Source of the DNA: CAJINA01 sp964636125 | Lineage (GTDB): Bacteria; Desulfobacterota; Desulfobacteria; Desulfobacterales; CAJINA01 | DNA: 64,000 bases | Reading direction: 5' to 3' | Assembly (NCBI GenBank): GCA_964636125.1 | Contig: CAZWPX010000019.1 | Span: 14,325 to 78,324, forward strand | In this document: piece by piece, positions 38,736 to 49,700 of the stretch | Numbering within the stretch: the first letter of the stretch is position 1 | Layout of the letters: each line of letters starts with the position of its first letter | Made by a program: the position numbers and the translations under genes | Notes under the pieces: model-generated | The model's input: only the letters and a program-made list of their open reading frames with translations | The model's database searches: none | Told to the model about the DNA's origin: nothing

Positions 38736-40322
38736 ATGGTTGCGAAACCCACCTATGAAGAATTGGAAAAGAAAGTATGTAAATTAGAGCGCAAATTGAC
38801 AGAGGATGCAAGCATACGTTTTGGCCATATCTTTGAAGACTCACTAAATGAAATATATCTATTTGACGCAGATACATTGAAATTCACCCAGGTGAATAGC
38901 GCAGCTCAGCATAACCTGGGCTATACCATGGAAGAACTTCAGCAGCTAACGCCCCTTGATATAAAACCCGAATTCACGGCTGAATCGTTTGCAAAATCAA
39001 TAGCGCCCTTACGCGACGGTGAAAAGAAAAAGACTGTTTTTGACACTGTTCATAAACGTAAGGACCAATCACGTTATAATGTGCAAGTCCATTTGCAGCT
39101 TTTGAAAGATGGACGCAAAGAGTTATTCTTCGCGATTATTATAGATATCACTGAAAAGATGAAATTGGAGGAGCAGTTGCGCCAGGCCCAAAAGATGGAA
39201 GCCGTCGGGACTTTGGCCGGTGGGGTTGCCCATGATTTTAACAATATCCTGACTACGATCATCGGCAATGCCAGCCTTGCGTTAATGGAAGTCGGCAAGG
39301 ATGGCCCCTTGCAAGAGGAACTCACGGAGATCAAAAAATCAGGGGAGCGGGCAGCTGCTTTGACCCGCCAGCTTTTAGCCTTCAGCAGCAAACAGATTAC
39401 CCAGCCCGAGGTTCTGGATCTCAACGACTTGTTATCAGGCGTGGAGAAGATGCTCGGTCGCCTGCTTGGTGAGGATGTTGAGCTTCTCACTATCTTTGAG
39501 CCTGCATTATGGCCGGTGAATGTAGACCCCGGACAGATGGAGCAGGTGATCATAAACCTGACGATCAATGCCGGGGACGCTATGCCCATTGGAGGCAGGC
39601 TCACTGTTAAAACAGCCAACGCGAATCTGGACGAGAACTATTTTCGCGAGCACAGTATAAAAGATCTCCCCGGCTCTTATGTCGTGATATCGGTGCAAGA
39701 CACCGGCAGCGGGATGGACACAGAAACTCAGGAACGTATATTCGAGCCTTTCTACACCACCAAGGAGCAAGGTAAGGGAACGGGATTAGGTCTGTCCACG
39801 GTCTATGGCATTGTCAAACAAAACAATGGTTTTATCTGGGCCTATAGCGAACCTGGAAAGGGAACAATTTTTAAGATCTATCTCCCTGCAGTTAAAGAGG
39901 ATGCAAAACCGGAAGAAAAAGAACAAGCGCTTGTGAGTGAACGCGGTGGCTCTGAGACTGTTTTGATTGTGGAAGATGATGATGTGCTCCGTAGTTTTGC
40001 ACAAAAAATTCTCCAGCAACACGGGTATAGAATCCTTGTGGCTGCAAATGGTGAAGATGCCTTGAAGGTCAGCGGGGAACATGAGGGGCCAATTCAGTTG
40101 ATGCTAACCGATGTGGTGATGCCCAAGATGAGCGGCAAAGAAACAGCAGAACGGCTGCAACCGCTCTATCCCTGGATGAAGGTGATTTTTATGTCCGGGT
40201 ACACGGATGGCGCTATTGCTCATCATGGTGTTTTGGCGCCGGGACTGAACTTTATCGAAAAGCCCTTTTCACCGGAAGACTTGGCGCGGAAAGTGCGGGA
40301 AGTGATTGATAGTGAACAGTGA
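38736..40322 (+). CDS. Hybrid histidine kinase (PAS-HisKA-HATPase-REC)
   Basis: A 528-residue soluble kinase. It starts KPTYEELEKKVCKLE (coiled coil), then one PAS domain (about 25-145), HisKA (GGVAHDFNNIL, His166), HATPase (DTGSGMDT, FEPFYTTK, GTGLGLSTV) and receiver (VEDDD; MLTDVVMP; MSGY; EKPF). ATG 38736 has GGAGG nine bases upstream. The HisKA region is almost identical in DNA to that of the kinase at 50561, including about 98 unbroken identical bases, so the two have exchanged or recently duplicated sequence. Its 3' end runs into two kinds of heptamer repeats. Confidence 0.9.
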   Translation: MVAKPTYEELEKKVCKLERKLTEDASIRFGHIFEDSLNEIYLFDADTLKFTQVNSAAQHNLGYTMEELQQLTPLDIKPEFTAESFAKSIAPLRDGEKKKTVFDTVHKRKDQSRYNVQVHLQLLKDGRKELFFAIIIDITEKMKLEEQLRQAQKMEAVGTLAGGVAHDFNNILTTIIGNASLALMEVGKDGPLQEELTEIKKSGERAAALTRQLLAFSSKQITQPEVLDLNDLLSGVEKMLGRLLGEDVELLTIFEPALWPVNVDPGQMEQVIINLTINAGDAMPIGGRLTVKTANANLDENYFREHSIKDLPGSYVVISVQDTGSGMDTETQERIFEPFYTTKEQGKGTGLGLSTVYGIVKQNNGFIWAYSEPGKGTIFKIYLPAVKEDAKPEEKEQALVSERGGSETVLIVEDDDVLRSFAQKILQQHGYRILVAANGEDALKVSGEHEGPIQLMLTDVVMPKMSGKETAERLQPLYPWMKVIFMSGYTDGAIAHHGVLAPGLNFIEKPFSPEDLARKVREVIDSEQ

Positions 40323-40361
40323 AGATTGAAAATTGAATATTTGAGGAGGTCGTTGTACTTT

Positions 40362-40416
40362 TCGTTGCTCGTTGCTCGTTGCTCGTTGCTCGTTGCTCGT
40401 TGCTCGTTGCTCGTTG
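40362..40416 (-). repeat. Heptanucleotide array (TCGTTGC), 7.9 units, downstream of a kinase gene
   Basis: Seven perfect TCGTTGC units and one partial unit, the most homogeneous array in the window and in the minus orientation. It follows degenerate TGA-type heptamers (40313-40345) that overlap the kinase stop codon. The rest of the gap to 40581 shows nothing else. Confidence 0.95.
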
Positions 40417-40581
40417 GAGCGAAGCGGAAGTTCCACTATGCGGGGGTACTGGTTGTAACGAAAACGAAAAGCGAAGAAAAGGGGCAATCACAATTGTGTG
40501 GGCGGCTGAAGTGCTTCCTGAAGGATTTTTGATTGATTTTTAACAGAAAGTTACGCCAACAAGGTTACCACAGGGTGAGTT

Positions 40582-41310
40582 ATGAAGCCTATTTTTATAG
40601 CGATTTTGTTAATTTTTCAAATTGCCTCATTCAGTTTTGCAGCCGAACCCCAAAAGAGTTCCCGAACGGTCATGATCTCGGCCATCGTTAATGAACAAAC
40701 CCATGCCATTTCCAAATACGTTATGCGGGAGGCCTACCGCCGAATAGGATATAAAGTATATTTTGACGATTTGCCCGGTCAGCGCGCTATAGAGTGGGCA
40801 AACAACGGATTGACTGATGGCGATGTGGCCCGCATCGAAGGAGCCGAAAATAAGTATCCCAACCTCATCCAGGTAAAAATCCCGATCATCTATTTCAAGG
40901 GCATTGCATTCTCAAAGACGGTCAGCAAGCGAATCGACCACTGGGAGGATCTCAAAGGTATCAGGACCGGAGTCGTCCGAGGCATTCGCTACTCGACTAT
41001 CGGCACCAGGGGGATGGACCCATATTTTGCCAATGACATGACTCACTTATTTACCCTACTGGACAAGGGGCGCATTGAAGTTGCGGTTGCCGTTTTTGAT
41101 GCGGGCAGGATAGAGATAGAGAAAAACTTCAAAGAGAGCGGTATTCACGTGGCCGGATCGCCGCTATTTTCTGCGCCTTTGTATCATTTCGTCAACGTTA
41201 AGAACAGGGACCTGGTTCACAAATTGGAAGACGTTCTCTCTGAAATGACCGCATCCGGAGAGATTGAACACCTGTGGCAGCGGGCACTTAACCGGTTATC
41301 TGGCAATTAA
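40582..41310 (+). CDS. Periplasmic solute-binding protein (SBP_bac_3 type)
   Basis: A 242-residue protein with a signal peptide ending SFAAEP. The mature part resembles family 3 amino-acid-binding proteins (EAYRRIGYKVYFDDLPGQRAIEWANNGLTDGD, later LDKGRIEVAVAVFD). No ABC permease genes are nearby; the following genes are membrane kinases. It may therefore deliver ligand to a sensor rather than to a transporter. AGGGTGAG precedes the ATG. Confidence 0.85.
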   Translation: MKPIFIAILLIFQIASFSFAAEPQKSSRTVMISAIVNEQTHAISKYVMREAYRRIGYKVYFDDLPGQRAIEWANNGLTDGDVARIEGAENKYPNLIQVKIPIIYFKGIAFSKTVSKRIDHWEDLKGIRTGVVRGIRYSTIGTRGMDPYFANDMTHLFTLLDKGRIEVAVAVFDAGRIEIEKNFKESGIHVAGSPLFSAPLYHFVNVKNRDLVHKLEDVLSEMTASGEIEHLWQRALNRLSGN

Positions 41311-41338
41311 CTGTATAATTAGACATTTTTGGTGATAA

Positions 41339-43939
41339 ATGAAGAAGGAACTGCGAAAATCTTTCATACCATCATTCGGAAAAGGCCGCATCGCACGACG
41401 ACTTGTTATCGCCACGATCATTTTCAGTTCCTTTATTACCCTGTCGGCCACTTCTTATCAGCTATATGCCGACTATCGACAAGATCTTAAAACGATTCAT
41501 GGATATTTTACGCTAATCGAAAACAGCTATCTCAAAAGCCTTTCCAGAAGTGTATGGATGTATGATGTCAGGCAGGTTACCACTCAACTGGATGGACTGA
41601 TAAAGCTTCCGGGAATCGAATACCTGGAAATCAAGGCCGGTGGAGATAATACATGGTCTTCCGGTAAACTGCAGTCGACGCGCACCATCACCAGGCACTT
41701 TCCCCTCTCTTTCCGGCACAAAAACCAAACGTTTTCCATTGGCACGCTGAACGTGACCACTAGCCTTGACAACGTCTACGACCGCTTAATCGGTAAGGCA
41801 TTTACCATACTGGTCATCAATGCGATTCGGGCCTTTTTCGTGTCAGGTTTCATCCTGCTCATTTTCCATCTTTTCGTCACCCGCCACTTAGTCGAACTGG
41901 CCGATTTCGTCAATAATATCGATTTGAACCGCATCCCCGCAAGGATTAGGCTGAAAAGAAAAAAGAGGCCACCAACACATGACGAAATAGATCAGGTGGT
42001 ACACGCCTTCAATCAAATGCAGGTAAATCTTCAACAGTCATACGAGGTACTGCAAGAGAGAGAGGCAAAATATCGAAGTATTTTTGAAAATGCCGTAGAA
42101 GGTTTATTTCAAAGCACTCCGGAAGGTCGTTTTGTAAGTGTGAACCCTGCCTTTTCCAAAATGCTATCTTACGCATCTCCTGAAGATCTCGTTTCAAGTA
42201 TTTCCGATATCGCAACGCAGTACTACGTAGATCCTGAAGACCGACTCCAATATCAGAAGCTGCTCCAGGAAAATGGAACAGTGAAGAATTTCGAGTTCAA
42301 AGTTAAACGTAAAGATGGTTCGCATATCTGGGTATCCAACAGTACCCGTGCTATTTATGATCAGCACGATAAGATTGTTTGTTACGAAGGCAATGTAGGC
42401 GACATCACCGGCCGCAAGCTGGCGGAGCACGCGCTGAGTGAGAGTGAGAAAAGATACAGGCGAATATTTGAAAATATACAAGATGTCTATTATGAAGCAA
42501 GTATGGACGGAACTATTTTAGAAATCAGCCCCTCAATCGAGAATGTCTCAGAATATAAGCGGAAAGAATTAATCGGTAAATCACTTTATGATATTTACAG
42601 GAGTCCTGAAGAAAGGGATGAACTATTAGAAACAATTTTAGAATCGGGAAAGGTTGCCAACTTTGAAGTCCATCTAACAGACAAAGATGGATCCCAATAC
42701 TCCATTGAACTTAATTCGACGTTGCAAAGGGATCAAAAAGGCAACCCCATAAAACTTATCGGTTCCATGCGCGATATCTCGGAGCGGAAACGGCTTGAAG
42801 CCAGGCTCTTGCAGTCTCAGAAGATGGAAACAGTGGGCACCCTGGCAGGCGGCACCGCCCATGAGTTCAACAACATCCTCGGAACAATTATTGGTAACAC
42901 GGAGATGGCCAAAAATGATGTCCCCGAATCGAACCCGGCCAGGGAATGTTTAGAAGAGATACAAACAGCCTCATTACGGGCAAAAGACGTAGTGCGTCAG
43001 CTTTTAGGATTTGCCCGCAAGTCAGTGTTCCAGCTGATTCCGGTACAGATCAGTCCAATTGTCCATGAAACATTAAAAATGCTGCGGGATTCTATTCCCA
43101 CGACTATAGAGATTCGCAGGAACCTGTCTTGTAAATCCGACACAGTGATGGCCGATTCCACCCAGATCAGCCAGGTACTCATGAATCTGTGCACCAACGC
43201 AAAGAATGCCATGCAGGCAGAAGGCGGCGTGCTTGAGGTGGAATTAAAAAATATAATTCTTGATGGAACGTCTGCACTTCTTTACGAGGATTTAAGTCCG
43301 GGAAATTATGTAAAGCTGACCGTTAAGGATAGCGGGCAAGGTATAGATCCCGGAAATATTGACCAAATCTTTGATCCTTATTTCACCACAATGAGTCTGG
43401 CAGAAGGAACAGGTATGGGGCTTGCCGTGGTGCATGGCATCGTCAAACACCACAATGCAGCAATCACCGTTGCAAGCGAACCAGGGAAAGGGACTCTCTT
43501 TGAGGTATTATTCCCACTTATTGAGGCCGAAGCGGAGCAAGAAGCCGGGGTACCGGAGGCGGTGCCCACCGGAAATGAGAAAATCCTTTTGGTCGATGAT
43601 GAAGCCTCACTGGTGAAAATGGTAAAACGGATGCTTGAGATGCAGGGATATCAGGTTGAAACGAAAGGGAACCCGGTTGAAGCTTTAGAACTGGTTCGTT
43701 TGGAACCAGACCGGTTCGATCTTATCATCACCGACATGACCATGCCGCAGATGACCGGCGATAAGCTCACGAAAGAGATCTTGAGCATTCGTCCGGATAT
43801 GCCGATTATTCTCTGCAGCGGTTTCAGCGAGAAAATTGATGCTGAAAAAGCAAAGGGACTGGGTATCCGAAAATATATTGAGAAACCGCTGGACATGTCC
43901 GATTTTGTGGCGGACGTACGGAAGGTGCTGGATAAATAA
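41339..43939 (+). CDS. Membrane hybrid kinase (sensor-HAMP-PAS-PAS-HisKA-HATPase-REC)
   Basis: An 866-residue kinase with helices at about 24-42 and 155-178 enclosing an extracytoplasmic sensor of about 110 residues, then HAMP, two PAS domains (about 240-365 and 375-490), HisKA (GGTAHEFNNIL, His508), HATPase (DSGQGIDP, FDPYFTTM, GTGMGLAV) and a receiver (VDDE; LIITDMTMP; CSGF; EKPL). It starts 28 bases after the solute-binding protein gene and probably senses that protein. Its receiver is nearly the same as that of the kinase at 46783, again pointing to duplication in this cluster. The ribosome site is weak (GGTGA). Confidence 0.88.
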   Translation: MKKELRKSFIPSFGKGRIARRLVIATIIFSSFITLSATSYQLYADYRQDLKTIHGYFTLIENSYLKSLSRSVWMYDVRQVTTQLDGLIKLPGIEYLEIKAGGDNTWSSGKLQSTRTITRHFPLSFRHKNQTFSIGTLNVTTSLDNVYDRLIGKAFTILVINAIRAFFVSGFILLIFHLFVTRHLVELADFVNNIDLNRIPARIRLKRKKRPPTHDEIDQVVHAFNQMQVNLQQSYEVLQEREAKYRSIFENAVEGLFQSTPEGRFVSVNPAFSKMLSYASPEDLVSSISDIATQYYVDPEDRLQYQKLLQENGTVKNFEFKVKRKDGSHIWVSNSTRAIYDQHDKIVCYEGNVGDITGRKLAEHALSESEKRYRRIFENIQDVYYEASMDGTILEISPSIENVSEYKRKELIGKSLYDIYRSPEERDELLETILESGKVANFEVHLTDKDGSQYSIELNSTLQRDQKGNPIKLIGSMRDISERKRLEARLLQSQKMETVGTLAGGTAHEFNNILGTIIGNTEMAKNDVPESNPARECLEEIQTASLRAKDVVRQLLGFARKSVFQLIPVQISPIVHETLKMLRDSIPTTIEIRRNLSCKSDTVMADSTQISQVLMNLCTNAKNAMQAEGGVLEVELKNIILDGTSALLYEDLSPGNYVKLTVKDSGQGIDPGNIDQIFDPYFTTMSLAEGTGMGLAVVHGIVKHHNAAITVASEPGKGTLFEVLFPLIEAEAEQEAGVPEAVPTGNEKILLVDDEASLVKMVKRMLEMQGYQVETKGNPVEALELVRLEPDRFDLIITDMTMPQMTGDKLTKEILSIRPDMPIILCSGFSEKIDAEKAKGLGIRKYIEKPLDMSDFVADVRKVLDK

Positions 43940-43940
43940 A

Positions 43941-46730
43941 ATGTGGGGAGATAAAACAAGCATTCAGGCCAAATTTCTGAGGAATATGATTTCCATCGCC
44001 CTGGTTTCTATCGGGTTATGGTGCCTGATTTGGGTATACGGCGAATATTCCGCTTTCAATGTCGAATCGGAATCAATGCGCGCGGAGTATATCGAATCTC
44101 AAAAACAAATACTTCAATCCGAAGTGGCCGGTGTTGTCAAGTATGTCAAATATATGAAGGCTCAGGCTGAACTAGAACTGAAACTGGCGCTTAAGGACCG
44201 CGTGTATGAAGCCCACCAAATAGCTTTGAACATATATCGGAAAAACAAGGAGTCAAAAACCCCTTCTGAGATTGGAAACATGATCAAGGATGCCTTGCGG
44301 CCAATTCGATTCAACGATGGACGGGGATATTATTTTGCTGTTTCAATGGATGGAGTGGAGCAGTTGTACCTGGTAAGGCCTGAGTTTGAAGGGAAAAACC
44401 TGATTGATCTACAGGATTCGAAAGGCAATTTTATTATTCGGGATGAAATTGATGTCATTAAGAAATTTGGTGAGGGTTTTGTCAAGGATTACTGGACAAA
44501 ACCGGATAAAGGCACCGGTGTTCTATTTCCCAAAATATCGTTTGTAAAGTATTTCAAGCCATATGACTGGTATTTCGGCACAGGAGAATATCTTGATGAT
44601 GCTAAAAAACAAATCCAGAATGAAGTACTCAACCGTATTGCTGATCTCAGATTTGGAACAGAGGGATATTTTTTTGGGAGTACCTTTCGGGGGGGGGCGC
44701 TTTTCTCAAATGGTAAAATTACCCTGGATGGCGGTAATATATGGGAGTTGACGGATCCCAACGGTGTGAAAATTATCCAGGAACAACGCAAAGCCGTTGA
44801 AAACCCGGAGGGAGGATTTGTTTATTATTCCTGGCATAAAATAGGCACATCGATTCTATCCCCCAAAATGTCATTCGTTCTTGGAATACCTGAATGGGAA
44901 TGGACGATAGGCGCCGGCGTTTACATGGATACGGTTGAAAATATGATTTCAACAAAAAGAGAAACCCTGGAGAATGGTATCAGAAAAAAAATCATCAACA
45001 GCATATTTGCCATGGTGATGCTGTTCCTGTTGATCTGTTTTTGGTCTAATCGGATTGTCAATCAAATGACAAAAGCAATTGAAGCCTTTTCGTTATCTTT
45101 AAAAAAAGCAACTACTGACGCGATTGAGATAAACCCCAAAGACATTCATTTGCGGGAGTTCAGAGATATCGCGGTGTTGACAAACGGGATCCTGTCAGCC
45201 CGCAAACAGGCCTTGGAAGCTCTTCGAGAAAATGAGGAAAAATATCGAGCGGTGGTGGAAGATACGCCTGTATTGATTTGCCGGTTTATTTCGGGAGGGA
45301 TAATCACCTTTGTAAACGATGCTTATTGTAGATATTTTGATAAATCTTCCGATCAGTTGATAGGGAGAAGTTTTTTTTCGTTTATTCCCGAAACGGACAG
45401 AAAAAGCGTGATGACCAACTTGTCATCTTTAACAGCTCAATTACCCATCCAGACCCATGAACATCGGGTCATTTCACCAGACGGTGATCTCTGTTGGCAG
45501 AAGTGGACTAACCATGCGATGTTCAACGAACAAGGAGAGGTGACTGCTTATCAAGCTATCGGTGAAGATATTACCGATTTAAAAAAAATTGAGGTTCAAC
45601 TTCAGCAAGCCCAAAAAATGGAATCCATAGGCAATCTGGCCGGCGGTATTGCCCACGATTTCAACAATATTCTATCTTCCGTAATCGGCTTCACTGAACT
45701 GGCAATGGATGGCGTCGCAAAAGGCTCTCAACTTGAAGACAACTTACAGGAAGTTTATACCGCAGGAAAACGAGCCCGGGACCTGGTCAAACAAATCCTT
45801 ACCTTTGCGCGACAAACCGATGAAGAAATCAAACCTGTCAAAGTTAAAACAGTTGCAAAGGAAGCCTTGAAACTCCTGAGAGCCTCCATTCCCACTACCA
45901 TTGAAATCAAACAAAAGATTGAAAGTGATTCTTTAATCATGGGCGATTCAACTCAGGTCCACCAGGTTTTCATGAATCTGTGTACCAATGCCGCCCATGC
46001 CATGCAAGACCATGGAGGCGTCCTGGAAGTTGGATTAACCGATATCGAGGTGGATGCGAAACGCAAGACAGCTGCAACCCTTAAATCCGGTGCATACATA
46101 AAACTATGGGTGTCAGATACGGGACCGGGCATCACACCGGATATCATCGAATCGATTTTTGAGCCTTATTTTACCACTAAGGAAGTTGGTGAAGGAACTG
46201 GAATGGGGCTGGCGATGGTTCATGGCATAGTCGAGAGACATGGTGGCAAAATAACGCTGGAGAGCGAATTGGGCAGGGGAACCCTCTTTTCGATCTATCT
46301 GCCTATTATTAGAAAGCATCCCGCAGATCAATCTTTCGTGCAAGAGAGCCTGCCGTCAGGTACTGAGCGCATTTTGTTCGTAGATGATGAATTGCCCATA
46401 GCTAAGATGGGTTCTCAGATTTTGGAACGGTTGGGATACCAGGTAACCGTTTGCACCAGCAGTGTTGAGGCCCTGGCGCTTTTCCGGTCAAAACCAGATG
46501 ATTTTGATCTGGTCATCACTGACATGACCATGCCGAATATGACCGGCGATAAGCTTGCCATTGAACTCATACGGATTAGATCGAATATTTCAGTTGTCCT
46601 GTTCACCGGATACAGCAAAAAAATATCAGATGAATGGGCCTTGGGAATCGGTATCAAGGCCTTTGCCTATAAGCCGCTTGTAAAAGCGGATCTGGCAAAA
46701 ACTGTCCGGAAAGTATTGGATGCTTGTTGA
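43941..46730 (+). CDS. Membrane hybrid kinase with tandem Cache sensors
   Basis: A 929-residue kinase beginning one base after the previous stop. A membrane helix (about 13-35) and another near 352-372 enclose a long extracytoplasmic part with two single-Cache-like modules (GRGYYFAVSMDG and GTEGYFFGSTFRGG each open a module; WYFGTGEYLDD and WTIGAGVYMD close them). HAMP-like linker, PAS, HisKA (GGIAHDFNNIL, His572), HATPase (DTGPGITP, FEPYFTTK, GTGMGLAM) and receiver (VDDE; LVITDMTMP; FTGY; YKPL) follow. Such Cache pairs often bind small carboxylates. A longer frame from 43836 only overlaps the upstream gene. Confidence 0.88.
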   Translation: MWGDKTSIQAKFLRNMISIALVSIGLWCLIWVYGEYSAFNVESESMRAEYIESQKQILQSEVAGVVKYVKYMKAQAELELKLALKDRVYEAHQIALNIYRKNKESKTPSEIGNMIKDALRPIRFNDGRGYYFAVSMDGVEQLYLVRPEFEGKNLIDLQDSKGNFIIRDEIDVIKKFGEGFVKDYWTKPDKGTGVLFPKISFVKYFKPYDWYFGTGEYLDDAKKQIQNEVLNRIADLRFGTEGYFFGSTFRGGALFSNGKITLDGGNIWELTDPNGVKIIQEQRKAVENPEGGFVYYSWHKIGTSILSPKMSFVLGIPEWEWTIGAGVYMDTVENMISTKRETLENGIRKKIINSIFAMVMLFLLICFWSNRIVNQMTKAIEAFSLSLKKATTDAIEINPKDIHLREFRDIAVLTNGILSARKQALEALRENEEKYRAVVEDTPVLICRFISGGIITFVNDAYCRYFDKSSDQLIGRSFFSFIPETDRKSVMTNLSSLTAQLPIQTHEHRVISPDGDLCWQKWTNHAMFNEQGEVTAYQAIGEDITDLKKIEVQLQQAQKMESIGNLAGGIAHDFNNILSSVIGFTELAMDGVAKGSQLEDNLQEVYTAGKRARDLVKQILTFARQTDEEIKPVKVKTVAKEALKLLRASIPTTIEIKQKIESDSLIMGDSTQVHQVFMNLCTNAAHAMQDHGGVLEVGLTDIEVDAKRKTAATLKSGAYIKLWVSDTGPGITPDIIESIFEPYFTTKEVGEGTGMGLAMVHGIVERHGGKITLESELGRGTLFSIYLPIIRKHPADQSFVQESLPSGTERILFVDDELPIAKMGSQILERLGYQVTVCTSSVEALALFRSKPDDFDLVITDMTMPNMTGDKLAIELIRIRSNISVVLFTGYSKKISDEWALGIGIKAFAYKPLVKADLAKTVRKVLDAC

Positions 46731-46782
46731 AGCGAAGCGTAGACCCCGCTACCGGCGGGAATGAGGTCAGAGAGCAGTCTCC

Positions 46783-49700
46783 ATGCGAAATATTAAGAAC
46801 ATTTTTCTCTTCTTATTCATTTTGATACCTGGTTTAGGTCTGGGATTAGCCTTGGAAACCGCGGATGCTACGGACCGAACCACGCGTTCTAATGCGGGTG
46901 CTGAGGCGACTTTTAGAAAACCCCTGGTAATTGCCTTTGACAAAGGCTACGCACCCCTGACGCTTTTGGATATAGATGGGAATCCCACCGGGATATTTGT
47001 TGATTTTTGGCGCCTCTGGTCACAAAAAACCGGAAAGGGCATTACGTTTATTACCGGCAATTGGAATTCCACGCTCATCAACCTCAAAAACTCAAAAGCG
47101 GATATCCATTCAGGATTATTTTACAGTGATTCCCGAGCAAAATGGATCAGGTTTTCCCAGCCATTTTATGGGGTAGGATCGCATCTCTTTTGCAAAGCCG
47201 GATCAAATAGAATTGATCTCAGGGGAGATTTGGCAGGAATCAAGATCGGGGCAACATCAGGCTCCTTCCAGGAAGAGTATTTGCACAAAAAATATCCTGG
47301 GGCTGAGGTTGTGCCTTTCCCAAATCGAGAGCGGATGATCCGTGCTGTTTTAGAAATGGAAATCGACTGCCTGCTTGCGGAAGGTCCTTCTACAGCGGCA
47401 AATTTAAACCGCCTGGGGCTGACCGGGCAATTCAAAACAAGTCGCTTGCTGTTTCAAAAAACATTCCACGCAGGCGTTTTGAAAGAAAACGCTGCCTTGC
47501 TGTTATTGATCGATAAGGGCTTTGACACCATATCCGATATGGAGTTGGCTGCGATAGAAAAACGGTGGCTGCCTGATTCAAACCAGCAATACTACCGGAC
47601 GCCAACTGGAAAAATCAGGCTGACTGATAAAGAAAAAGCATGGCTTGCCAGGCACCCGTCCATCCGGGTTGGGTTTCCGTCTAATTTTCCGCCTTTATTC
47701 TTTAAGGAAGCCGCTGTTATCAAAGGTATCAATCCGGACCACCTTAGTTTGATCAGTACATATTCAGGTTTGAATTTTGATCCCATAATTATTCCAGCGA
47801 AAAAATTGGATGACTATTTGCAAAGCGCCAGGATTGACATGTCGGTGGCCTTTGATATCCCCGAACGGAAAAATTATGCCCTCAATACATTGGCGGGTAT
47901 GCATATGAATATGGTGGTTATCGGCCGTAACGATATGCAGGTAATCAGCGGCCTGGCGGCCCTGAACGGGGAAAAAATCGCAGTTGTCAGGGGCATCAGA
48001 ATCTACAATCGTGTATTGAAGGATTATCCGGATATCAAGATCTATCAAACAGATACATACGCGGAGGCATTGGCGGCGGTCGTCTCAGAAAAAGCTGACG
48101 CGATTCTCGGTGGTATGGTCATGTTTGGCCATCTATTGCATCGCTATCCTACCCTGAAAATTCTCGGGCCGGCCGGTATACCTGCGGAACCTTATATGTA
48201 TACGGTTCGTAAGGATTATCCTGAACTCGTCAGTATCATGAATAAAGCCATCACAAAAATTCCCAGAGAAGAGACGGACGCCATCGTTCAAAAATGGTTC
48301 AAAGTTCAAATTGATCTCAAAAAGAACTGGGCGACAATTTTAACATGGGTGGGCGGTGTTGGTTTGGCCTCTGTCGTTGTTATCGGAATTTTTCTATTCT
48401 CAAACAGAAAGCTCTCCCGGGAAATCATTGAACGCCGGAAAGTTGAGGCAGCACTCAAAGAAAGTGAAGAGAAATACAGACTTATTATCGATAATCAAAA
48501 AGATATGGTCGTAAAATTCGATCCTGATGGCCGGCTTCAATTTGTCAGCCCGTCCTATTGCGCTACGTTTGGAAAAACTCAAGAACAATTGCTTGGGAAA
48601 AAATTTATGCCGCTTATTCATGTAGACGACCGTGAGATTGTGGCCGAAGCCCTGGCCAGGGCCTTCAAACCGCCCTATTTCGCACAGGTTGAAGAGCGCG
48701 CACTGACGCAAGCAGGCTGGCGCTGGCAGGAGTGGCAAAATGTCGCCATTTTGAATAAAGACAATAAGGTCGAGGCGATTGTAGCGAGTGGCAGGAACGT
48801 TGACGAGCGTAAAAAGGCTGAAGCGGCACTGGTAAAATCCGAACAACAGTTTCAGGAACTTTTTACCTCCATTAATGATCTGATATACACACTGGACCTG
48901 AAAGGGCAGTTTATTTCCGTAAATCCAGCCATTTTGGAAGCATTTGGATATGAGTATGCCGAATTAATCGGGCGCAAGGTATCAGATTTCATGGCGCCTG
49001 AATTAGCGGCCACTTTTGAAAGCGACTATCTGGAAACACTCCAGTTACAGGGGTACCACGAGGGGATTGCAATTTATTTTACGAAAAACGGTGAAAAGAT
49101 CTTTATTGAAAACAAAAGTGCATTCGTGTGGCCTGCAGACGGTGACCCTTTCATCAGTGGTATCGGCCGAGATGTAACTGAAAAAATTTTATCGGAAAGG
49201 AGCGTGGCGAAACTTCAGCAACAAGTAGCCCAATCTCAAAAGTTAGAATCAATCGGCACCCTGACAGGCGGGATCGCCCATGATTTTAATAACATTCAAG
49301 CTATTATTGCTGGAAACACAGAGTTGGCCTTAAAAGATGTTCCGGAATGGAACCCGGCCTATGCCTGCCTTGAAGAGATCAAAACAGCCAGCCTGAGGGC
49401 AACAAAGATTGTAAAGCAGCTTCTCAACTTCAGTCGCAAGACCGACTCAAAACTGCAACCCATAGAAATTGCCCTGATCGTTAAAAGCGCGCTCAAGTTT
49501 TTGCGATCAACGATTCCAACCACCATTGATATTCAGCATGAGATTCAAGCCGCGAACGAAACTATGCTGGCAGACCCGGCCCAGATTAACCAGATCATGA
49601 TGAACCTGTGCATCAACGCTTCACATGCTATGGAACAAACTGGTGGAAAGATTACAATCAAATTGGAAAAGGTGATGGTGGATGATACAGCGACTAAAGA

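Noticed and set aside
40269..40487. Small open frames translating the heptamer arrays (LLVARCS or EQRATSN peptides)
   Set aside because: The heptamer is open in all frames by its nature, so such frames are expected without coding.
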